From positions 31,432,229-31,496,228 of the forward strand of contig OX392533.1 in NCBI GenBank assembly GCA_947623455.1: a stretch of 64,000 bases of DNA, in the 5' to 3' direction. This DNA comes from Mimachlamys varia (taxonomy: Eukaryota > Mollusca > Bivalvia > Pectinida > Pectinidae). Of this stretch, positions 56,608 to 64,000 are shown piece by piece. The notes beneath the pieces are model-generated. The model searched no databases, was not told where the DNA came from, and saw only the letters and a list, made by a program, of their open reading frames with translations. Within the stretch, counting starts at the first letter, position 1. Each line of letters starts with the position of its first letter. Position numbers and translations under genes: made by a program.

Positions 56608-58329
56608 TTACAAAACTCTATGCCCCAGAAATGTCACCTCTGTACGGAATAGTACACACTTTTTGGGTTTAAGTTTAAGATTAGCTGACCGAAACTGGGT
56701 GAAAACTAACTTGAGACTTGCTAAAGCACTGTCAAAATCATCGCCAAAACAGACTACATCATCTAGATAGCATAGACATTTCTTCCATTTAAGTGGACCT
56801 CCTAGCACCTTATCCATTAATCTTTCAAACGTAGCAGGGGCATTACATAGCCCGAATGGCATTACGTTAAAATGGTATAAGCCTAAATGAGTTGAAAAAG
56901 CTGTTTTTTCCTTGTCTGCTTTATCCATTTTTACCTGCCAATAACCGCTAGCAAGATCTAATGTACTGAACCACTTAGCCCCATTTAAACTCTCCAGAAC
57001 ATCATCGGTTCTGGGAAGAGGATATGCATCCTTACGAGTGAGGGTGTTAAGACGACGAAAATCTACACAAAATCGACAGGACCCGTCTCGTTTTGTTACT
57101 AGACATACAGGAGAAGACCAACTACTCTCACTTGCTTCTATGACATTTTGTTCAAGCATTTTCTCTACCTCCTGCTCTATAAGCTGTTTCCTAGCAGGGT
57201 TCACTCTACGGGCAGGTATTTTTACTGGATGTGCAGTGCCTGTGTCTATTCTATGGGTAACACGGTTAGTTTGACCAAAAACACCTTTCTCATTAACAAA
57301 CACATCTGTAAATTCTTTTAACAGATTTGATACTTTCCCTCTCTGAGTACTGGTGAGTTGGTCAGAACAATTATCTAACAGGGGTTGTAAATGCTCTGGA
57401 AGCCCCTCCCCGTCACTGCTGTTACGGGAAAAGACCTCAGCAGACCTGCTACCTAACTTTTTATTGGCCAACCCGCTTATCTCAGAAAGCTCACTTTCCG
57501 TCCCTCCCTTGGTGTCCTTAACATCTACTTCCAAGACGTTGGTTACTGCCTGTATCCTACCCACAACTGTTCTTGATTCTAGATAGACATCTTTCTCTCC
57601 CAGATTTACTACTGAAACTATTATGCTAGGTGACTGGGGTTTCACTAAACATTTGGCAACCAAAATACCTTTATTTCTACTCTGCTTTGTTGGTTCCACA
57701 AGACCTTCATTACTTAACAACGGACGGTCGGCTTGACACACTAGAAATTTTTCTGACTGTGCAGGGACCTTAACTCTACCTCCAATCCGAATATGAGAAC
57801 AACTGTAGGTTTTAAGCTTGATTAACTTAACTTTCCCTTGGCTGGTTTTCAAAGTCTGTCTTCTAACCTGGATACTACCATCATACTTATTAAGGAAGTC
57901 TATACCCAATATCCCATCCAAACCCTCTAACTCTGCTACAACAAAGGTTTGTTGAAAGGACAAATGTCCCACCTGAAACTCTATGGTGGCCTGACCCTTT
58001 ACCGCCAACCTTTTTCCGTCTGCTGACACAAGATTTACATCATACTTTGTCAACACCGCAGAACTAAACCCTAATTCACCAAATTTGACCTGGGACATAA
58101 TTGAGACTGGCGACCCTGTATCCACTAAGACATTACAACCACCTTCCTGGGTTCTTAACTTGACGTACAGACAGGTTTCTACAGATTGTACACTGCCTAG
58201 TCTAATCGAAGTTTTACCAACAGATGTTTCAACATCTTTATCCACTATACTCTGTTGCCCCTGCTCTACTGCAGTTCCAAGTACCTGGGCTGAAGTTTTG
58301 GGCTTAACCTCAACCCCACCTATTTTCCC
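56608..58329 (-). CDS. Gypsy pol, protease and reverse transcriptase
   Basis: The frame lies -1 to gag and overlaps its end. Counting from a codon at 58245: aspartic protease DTG (42-44, VDTGSPVSIM) with the later ILGIDFL block (112-118); RT palm from about 375 (SSPVCLVTKRDGSCRFCVDF), FSTLDLASGYWQV (426-438), MPFGLCNAPATF and the catalytic YLDD (493-496). All expected residues are present. A stop at 56607-56605 ends it within the RT thumb. Translation is probably by -1 frameshifting from gag, so no own ATG is expected. Confidence 0.93.
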   Translation of the reverse strand, partial: GKIGGVEVKPKTSAQVLGTAVEQGQQSIVDKDVETSVGKTSIRLGSVQSVETCLYVKLRTQEGGCNVLVDTGSPVSIMSQVKFGELGFSSAVLTKYDVNLVSADGKRLAVKGQATIEFQVGHLSFQQTFVVAELEGLDGILGIDFLNKYDGSIQVRRQTLKTSQGKVKLIKLKTYSCSHIRIGGRVKVPAQSEKFLVCQADRPLLSNEGLVEPTKQSRNKGILVAKCLVKPQSPSIIVSVVNLGEKDVYLESRTVVGRIQAVTNVLEVDVKDTKGGTESELSEISGLANKKLGSRSAEVFSRNSSDGEGLPEHLQPLLDNCSDQLTSTQRGKVSNLLKEFTDVFVNEKGVFGQTNRVTHRIDTGTAHPVKIPARRVNPARKQLIEQEVEKMLEQNVIEASESSWSSPVCLVTKRDGSCRFCVDFRRLNTLTRKDAYPLPRTDDVLESLNGAKWFSTLDLASGYWQVKMDKADKEKTAFSTHLGLYHFNVMPFGLCNAPATFERLMDKVLGGPLKWKKCLCYLDDVVCFGDDFDSALASLKLVFTQFRSANLKLKPKKCVLFRTEVTFLGHRVL

Positions 58330-59780
58330 GACTCCTCTTGTGCATTTCCGGTCTGTGTATCATTCAACCTAGCAGCTAGAACGGGACAGTTTCTCCTAAA
58401 ATGACCTTCCTGTCTACAATGGAAACACTCATAAGGACCTGCAGTCCAAGTTCTCCTTTGGGGCAAAGAAATACTAGCTAATTTCTCATCCAGCATTTTT
58501 GCAATGCTGTCCATGGTTATCTCCCCTTTGAACTCAGTACTAGTTTTGTCTTTATGTTTCCTATTTGAACTCCTCCCCTGGGTGTTTACAGCACAGACCT
58601 GATTAGTACCATCTGATGGTTTCTTACTTTTGTTCCCAACTACTGCCTCATACTCTACAGCAGAGGAGATCGCTTCCTCTAAAGTTTGAGGGTGACCGAA
58701 TGTGACCTTCTTTCTTAAAGCAAAACAATTTAGACCTGTCACAAACTGGTCAACTACCTGCAACTCTAGGGAGCTATATGGAACCTCAGGATACGCTAAC
58801 AACGCTAACCTGCGTAAGCTATAACCATAATCTGATGCTGATTCATCTTTCCCTTGACGTCTATTCCGGAACTCACACCGATAAGCTACACTACGCTCTT
58901 TTGGATTGAACCGCTGTGTCAAAACATTTCTAATAGCTTGATAATCGCTAAGCTGACCCACAGTGAGGTTACTTAACAGTTTTTGGGCTACCCCTCTCAA
59001 ACTCATGCTCAGCTGCTGAGCCTTCTCAGAGTCAGTCCAGCCATTCCAGGCTGCAACTTGCTCAAAGTGGATAAGATAATCCTGCCAATCACTTGATTTC
59101 CCATCAAAAGTGTCTGGGGATTTCTCCTTCCTAGTTACTCGGGGTGATATCTGCCTCTGACCTATATCCTGCCGTTCCCGGGGCCTGTACATAAACCCTC
59201 TATCCGGCAAAGGTGACTCTGCCTGAGACCTACCCCCAGCAACCCTCTGTCTAGCCCTAGCTCTGGGTGTCCAATATCTCGACTCTTCCTCGGTATCACC
59301 CTCATAGCTATCATCTGTTTCTGTTTCTGACACATGACTCCAAGAAGGTCTACTCCTTCCTGTATGATATGAGGAATTGTCATTCCCTAGGCGTTCAGAG
59401 GAAGTTTGGCCAAATCTTCCCGAACTGTAACCTGGGGTTTCAGCAACATAAATGCTTCCCCTATTGACAGGAGTACTCTCTAAAGGAGCCTCAAATCTTA
59501 CACTACGGTTAGAACGTCTAGGAGTTACATAACTTGAACTACTCTGTTGTAATCTAGAGTGCTGTCCTGTATATACTGGAGACATTTCCTGATCATAACT
59601 ATGAGTATCAGAAAAGACATCCCCTTGATCTTGGGAATAAGAGACCCCAGCAAGGCTTTCCTCGCTGTAACTAAGCAACCCTAATTCCCTACGACCTTCC
59701 CTACTCATACGATATTCATCTACATCAGAAGCTATGTCAGAATAAAAATGTTCCATATCGTCACCCATACCTAGACTCAT
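58320..59780 (-). CDS. Gypsy gag polyprotein
   Basis: 486 codons from ATG 59780. The N-terminal half is Ser/Tyr/Arg-rich and disordered-looking. A capsid-like region follows (KSSDWQDYLIHFEQVAAWNG ... LTQRFNPKERSVAYRCEFRN ... SASDYGYSLRRLALLAYPEV), as in Ty3/Gypsy Gag. Near residues 452-465 is one zinc knuckle, CFHCRQEGHFRRNC (C-x2-C-x4-H-x4-C), that binds genomic RNA. The stop TAG at 58322-58320 overlaps a slippery heptamer for pol. The frame is intact in this copy. Confidence 0.93.
   Translation of the reverse strand: MSLGMGDDMEHFYSDIASDVDEYRMSREGRRELGLLSYSEESLAGVSYSQDQGDVFSDTHSYDQEMSPVYTGQHSRLQQSSSSYVTPRRSNRSVRFEAPLESTPVNRGSIYVAETPGYSSGRFGQTSSERLGNDNSSYHTGRSRPSWSHVSETETDDSYEGDTEEESRYWTPRARARQRVAGGRSQAESPLPDRGFMYRPRERQDIGQRQISPRVTRKEKSPDTFDGKSSDWQDYLIHFEQVAAWNGWTDSEKAQQLSMSLRGVAQKLLSNLTVGQLSDYQAIRNVLTQRFNPKERSVAYRCEFRNRRQGKDESASDYGYSLRRLALLAYPEVPYSSLELQVVDQFVTGLNCFALRKKVTFGHPQTLEEAISSAVEYEAVVGNKSKKPSDGTNQVCAVNTQGRSSNRKHKDKTSTEFKGEITMDSIAKMLDEKLASISLPQRRTWTAGPYECFHCRQEGHFRRNCPVLAARLNDTQTGNAQEESGK
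58323..58329 (-). promoter_or_regulatory. Candidate -1 ribosomal frameshift heptamer G GGA AAA
   Basis: In the gag frame the sense strand reads TCG GGA AAA TAG, so G GGA AAA matches X XXY YYZ and sits directly before the gag stop. A -1 slip leads into the long pol frame without a stop. The downstream stimulatory structure was not worked out. Confidence 0.65.
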
Positions 59781-59833
59781 TTTTATTGTTCTGTGTTGTT
59801 AAACCTTGGAATCTTTCCTCACTTATACGACTA

Positions 59834-59851
59834 ATCCTGGTCACGGCACCA
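59834..59851 (-). other. Primer-binding site
   Basis: The sense strand begins TGGTGCCGTGACCAGGAT four bases after the 5' LTR. TGG is the complement of a tRNA CCA end. The matching tRNA was not identified. Confidence 0.75.
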
Positions 59852-60579
59852 TTTATGTAGTAGGAGGGGTCAGGAGATGAGTTTGCCACCACAATTGACT
59901 TCGCGTTGTGTACTTTTAAATTGGGTACAAATGTACCAGACCCGTGACATGAAAAACAGTGGCCAACAGTCAACTCCCAAACCCACCTGCCAGTTCTTTT
60001 CCCTTAGATTAGTCGAAGTGTTAGGAAAGACCCACAACAACACCAGAATAAAGTTTCTCTAATTTATTCAACAACGAGATCATTGGTTAACGAATAATAA
60101 TTTAACAAAGGAAAACAATATCATACGGTGTAAAGCCAGTAGAAAAATCTAACTAAATATAACAGATAACAAAGGTAAACTGAAGATGAACCGAACCAAA
60201 ACCAAATGCCTACATGACTGTGAATGACTAGATGAAAGACATTGTTTAACTGTTCCCTATATAACTCCTGTGACCCTATGTCCAGGTTAATTAATGCCTA
60301 GCAAACTGACCAGATACTCATATCGGTCTCGCCTAACTATTAAACACTACAGATAGACTTAACTTTCAGCCTCCGAGATGGGAGATGGGCGAAACTTCCA
60401 ACCCCTTCCCACAGAAACCTACATATTAAACATTACCTATGGGGTCCACATTATCTTGATAATCTAAACATAACACACTTCAGGATATAGCTAGACACTG
60501 GTATAGCAAGTAAAATCCCCACTCTGTGCTCTCTAAAACTACAGCATTGGACTTATTACATGATTATAAATAACAGACA

Positions 60580-61010
60580 GCTTCTGTTTTCAGAGCTTCA
60601 ATACTACACTCCCTATGTTGGCCTAAGCATGCATTACCGCCGCAGCCTCGTTTCCGAAGCGCACGTGTCTACGATAGCCCCTTCATTCTAAAGCCACTCT
60701 GGTTTCAAAGTGTACCCTAACAGATCTTAAACATGCATATAAGCCGCTCTGTTTTCAGAGTGCAAAGCTATCTAAATAGACGTAAATATGCAAAGCGCCG
60801 CTCTGTTTTCAGAGTGTAAGCTATCTAATACCCCTAACCATGCATAAGCAGCTCTGTTTTCAGAGTGTCAGCTACACCTAACCATGCATAGTCGCTCTGT
60901 TTTCAGAACGTAACTATTCCTAACTATTTCTAAGTCGTCCTGTTTTCAGAACGTCCCCTAACGCTAACAATCTTAAACTAACATATCGCTAACACCTCGT
61001 TTTCGAAGCG
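60580..61010 (-). repeat. Array of nine stem-loop motifs in the 5' LTR
   Basis: Same array as in the 3' LTR. It lies downstream of the likely transcription start, so it would be in the RNA leader. The fourth motif differs from the 3' LTR copy by one base (CAGAGTG here, CAGAATG there), and both versions still pair (C-G against U-G). Confidence 0.85.
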
Positions 61011-61101
61011 TAAATGCCTAAGTTAATTCACCCGTCTAACGACCCCTGAAACTCACCAAATCTCCGGCAAAGGAAAGGCACTGAATCGCACGTGTACGCG
61101 A

Positions 61102-61110
61102 CTTATATAG
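61102..61110 (-). promoter_or_regulatory. TATA box of the Gypsy LTR promoter
   Basis: The sense strand reads CTATATAAG. A CCAAT box (GATTGGT, about 61206-61200) lies about 95 bases upstream. Together they make a normal core promoter. The same sites are at 52356-52364 in the other LTR. Confidence 0.65.
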
Positions 61111-61470
61111 TCCTAACCTCATGACCCCAGTGAACCTACCCGGATTGAATCCGAGAGTAACTAAAAGACTCAGCGACTGGCTCCGCCACTGAAGTCTTCG
61201 ACCAATCACAGCGCGTATAACGACTGCCATCGGCTCACCTCACAAGATGGCCGATATAAACAACCCGAAGCAGACAAAAGTCAATACCGACACGATGTCC
61301 CCTCGTAAACCCTAGGCTGAACCCCCCAGAGTACTGCTAACTTGCGACTAAGGGTACGTACACCTAGTAAGAGCCAAAACCACTACAGGGTCGCCTGTCA
61401 ATACCCAACACGATAGTATTACCGCATTACTGGCCAAGTCACGTACGACAGAAAAACCGTCTATACCACA

Positions 61471-61474
61471 TATT
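61471..61474. repeat. Target site duplication, right (TATT)
   Basis: It matches 51111-51114 and fixes the element's outer boundaries. Confidence 0.8.
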
Positions 61475-63139
61475 TATAGTTATTGAGTGGTTTAGTTTTT
61501 TTCTCGTTTTAGCGAGGTTAAGAATTCTGCTAAATGACACACACATAAGCTGCACCTTTTAAATTTAGTAATAGATGCAAAGACATACTGGTGTATATTT
61601 TGATCAGAATTGCAGGGAACGGTATATGGGACATGCCAACCAATATGTCCGAGATTGAAACTTTGATTGCTACTAAAATTGAAGCTTCTACATTTTAAGA
61701 GATTCTGCGGATGGACATTTTTAGTTGTTCAAGAAGATAAATGTTATGTTTCGAGGGTGGTCGGTAATATGCACGTATCGATTTCCTTACATTATTGACA
61801 AATAGTTTCCCCCTTTAATTCTGAATTATAATCTAGTTCATTTAACTCTAATGAATCCACTTCTGTTGTCGATGGCAATCAGGACAGCCCCGTCAATTTT
61901 TACTAGGTCGTCTGTCTTTCCTTTAACCAGCACATGCGTCAGTTTTTATTATTCGTTCATTTAATTTAACTATTCGTTCAATGTTATAGAGGGAAGAGCA
62001 AGGTTGCAGTGCCAATTATGGTTTGATGATGTCAAGAAGGGGTTTTTCTTTTTTTTACCAGGCATTTAGATTCCTGATTTTAGTGGTCTTTTATTTTTAG
62101 TTTTTTGTGTGTGTGTTTGTTTAAGCGGCTCTCTTTATCATGCTTGTGAAAATGGATGACGTGCATTTCTAGCAGAGCTTCCGTACCGCGTGTAGTCATT
62201 ATTCTTCCGCGATGTCGCATCAGAAAAAAGGAAATGTAGATATGATCTTTAAAACAATTTCTATATTTCGACTGTATGTGATTTAGCTGTTTTAAACTAT
62301 CAACGTACAAAATAACTTTGTTTGATAGCCGTATATTTACGGACTATACGTTTTACATTACATCAAAACATAGACTTACAAAAGCTCCAGATTGTTAAAG
62401 AAACTATCGGAATGGTCTTAACAAGTTTAAATGATTGAAAATACATATTGATTTAAATATAAGGATTTTTTAATCTTGCTTTTGTCTATTTCAAGGGGTG
62501 ATTAATTGTGTTGAAACGAATTGCATGAACTGAAGAACAGTAATTCATTAATTAAGTATCCCATGATCCTATACTTTATAAACTAAAACCATTGGTTTTA
62601 AATATACGGTAAGAAGGCATGGTACATATGTTAATCATGATTATGATGTTCTGACCATCAAGTTCACAAAGGTTGAATTGTATCTGGTCAGAATAGTACG
62701 TTCACATTATACATAAAACACAGAAATGATAGCTGAAGATCAACATACATCACACACCCTTTAAGGTCTTCTGTAAATAGACAAAGCTACATTTAAACAT
62801 TTTAGAGCTCACAATGACGGGCGGTAAACAGCTCCATGACGACGAATATGGGAATAAACCGCTTCAAATGGTTCCACTGGAACTTCCCAGTACGGCATTT
62901 AAGCATAATTTGGTCGTTGCATGAGTTAAATAATGGCTCCAGTCGTTCTGAGACATATCGCGTGCTATCTAAAGTTTTGTCTATCTTGAGGTGACGACTA
63001 CTTTTTTTTTTTTTGAAAAGCAGCTGGTTCTTTACAACAGCAATTTTCGTTCATTTTGCCTACGTAAAGGCTTTTGGTTCTATATCTTGGCCGAGACATA
63101 CGCACGAGAGTCTCAAAATATAATAGTTACACTGAGCAT
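61475..63139. other. Non-coding flank with one short R1 copy
   Basis: Positions 61535-61578 carry the R1 core (CTGCACCTTTTAAATTTAGT). The rest, including a TG-rich run near 62100 and a T run near 63000, shows no gene. Confidence 0.45.
61535..61578 (+). repeat. Dispersed repeat family R1, copy 4 (short)
   Basis: GACACACACATAAGCTGCAC and TTTTAAATTTAGTAATAGAT match the other R1 copies. The copy stops after ~45 bases. Confidence 0.65.
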
Positions 63140-63300
63140 GACTGGAGTGGATCGACTAGTTCATCCGTTATTAGTTTAATGTAAGGTATCGGGAGACGTT
63201 CGGAAGTGACCTATTGGAGTGTACTGTCGGAGACGTTCGGAAGTATATTCTTCATTGTAGCAGCACAATACACTAAACTACTGCGTCTCTCGAATACACA
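63140..63300 (+). repeat. Dispersed repeat R3, weak copy with internal duplication
   Basis: GACTAGTTCATCCGTTATTA resembles 30664. CGGGAGACGTTCGGAAGT and CGGAGACGTTCGGAAGTATA form a direct repeat ~44 bases apart, followed by ATTGTAGCAGCAC like the other R3 copies. Confidence 0.45.
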
Positions 63301-63374
63301 CTCTCTCAACATATACACTCACCCTTACATAGGGACGCCGTCCCTAAATGACCTAAGCTGTTTTATAAATTGTG

Positions 63375-63645
63375 ATATGAAGATGGACGTTTTTGAGTGC
63401 TGATTACTGCCTACTTGACATTGATGGGTTTTCATTTCGAGGACTTGAAGTTTACTTGGATGTGACAAACATTTACATGGCGAATGTCTTCAATGAAACA
63501 GAAGACGCGTACTTTTCCGTAACACCTGGTCTTATTCCCTTGCACTTTTACAACGGTCTCCAGGTGTCCATAATTTTGTTCAATCGATTTTTCTTCGAGT
63601 TTGGATTATGGTTTTGTTAACGCTTCGGTATTCTCAAATTTGTTT
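63375..63645 (+). pseudogene. Family P retroelement 3' end, copy 4
   Basis: TGTGATATGAAGATGGACGT and TTTTTGAG are identical to the coding end at 49440-49465. The tail then matches in pieces: GAAACAGAAGACGCGTACTT, CACCTGGTCTTATTC and TTATGGTTTTGTTAACGCTT. No RT core remains. Confidence 0.75.
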
Positions 63646-64000
63646 CCTACACTTTTACTGAAACGGGGGATATTTGTCTGTCTGTCCGACTTGTCCGTGC
63701 AATAACACCAACAGGTATCCTATTTCCTTTAATCTTGGTAACATGGTAAAATGCCTGAAGGGCTCGGCAAATTTTAATCGCAACTTCTGGCAGATGTTAT
63801 TTGGCATTTTCTTTCGTTTTCGTGCAATAACGGCAACAATTATTACCCGATTTCTTGAAACTTCAATGCCTAATTAGGGTACGGCAAAGTGCGATCACCA
63901 CTTTTTGCTAATCCAATATATGGTTTTTGTTAATTTCCAAGCAATACATCTTGTGTCATGAAAATTACAAAAGTTATTTATCTACAATTTGCTTTCTTTA
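63646..64000. other. Non-coding, nothing recognised
   Basis: CGTGCAATAAC(A/G)(C/G)CAACA occurs twice (about 63695 and 63820). It is a small direct repeat without further meaning that can be supported. Confidence 0.4.

Larger units (their letters stand above)
51115..61470 (-). mobile_element. Complete Ty3/Gypsy LTR retrotransposon (10.36 kb), young
   Basis: Two near-identical ~1.6-kb LTRs in direct orientation (TG...CA ends) enclose, in minus-strand order, a primer-binding site, gag, a pol with protease-RT-RNase H-integrase, an AT-rich spacer, a GC-rich zinc-finger frame and a purine-rich tract. TATT duplications flank it. By eye the LTRs differ by about seven substitutions and two small indels, so insertion is recent on an evolutionary scale. 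The domain order (RT and RNase H before integrase) fixes Ty3/Gypsy. Pol has one stop and one frameshift in this copy, so this copy could not make full-length Pol unless these are assembly errors. No env-like membrane protein was found. Confidence 0.95.
59856..61470 (-). repeat. 5' LTR of the Gypsy element (1,615 bp)
   Basis: Same sequence as 51115-52724 with a few differences. In sense direction it contains CCAAT (61206-61202), a TATA box (61110-61102), the stem-loop array (61010-60580) and AATAAA (60068-60063). Transcription start is expected near 61075. A 64-codon frame at 61230-61036 crosses the promoter and is not thought to be a gene. Confidence 0.95.

Noticed and set aside
61036..61230. 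64-codon ORF in each LTR (also 52290-52484)
   Set aside because: It crosses the LTR's TATA box, so it would not be in the transcript. Duplicated only because LTRs are.

Overview
The window is eukaryotic nuclear DNA, AT-rich and gene-poor, and most likely comes from a mollusc (probably a bivalve). The reasons are an intronless Toll-like receptor gene beside a paralogue, Ty3/Gypsy, non-LTR, Penelope-like, hAT and Tigger relics of the kinds that crowd bivalve genomes, tRNA-derived SINEs and abundant foldback MITEs. The species cannot be named from sequence alone.

Layout. 1-626: 3' end of a TLR-like gene that keeps its LRR C-cap and membrane segment but ends without a TIR domain. 627-12,370: non-coding DNA with a duplicated 0.75 kb block, SINEs, palindromes and relics of one reverse-transcriptase (RT) element. 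12,435-14,504: a complete, single-exon TLR-like receptor with TIR domain, the best conventional gene here. 14,650-19,940: SINE-like and MITE repeats. 19,943-23,662: a 27-bp satellite interrupted twice by a module carrying two tRNA-like sequences. 25,870-28,460: a decayed non-LTR retrotransposon between large inverted repeats. 29,194-30,523: a dead Tigger/pogo transposase. 31,480-50,813: MITEs, minisatellites, a hAT transposase in two pieces, and several LINE and Penelope-like fragments. 51,115-61,470: a complete, young Ty3/Gypsy retrotransposon on the minus strand with 1.6 kb LTRs and a 4-bp target duplication. 61,475-64,000: non-coding, with one more RT relic.

Two systems stand out. First, the TLR pair: the left paralogue looks like the right one with only the TIR domain removed in frame, which would give a membrane-anchored receptor without a signalling domain. 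Second, the Gypsy element: its LTRs carry nine copies of a small stem-loop whose pairing is kept by compensatory and G-U changes in the sense RNA, and between pol and the 3' LTR it carries a GC-rich reading frame with two C2H2 zinc fingers. A link between the two (element protein binding element RNA or DNA) is a guess but testable. The pol region has one in-frame stop and one frameshift in this copy.

All repeat boundaries and identities were judged by eye; nothing was searched or aligned by computer.
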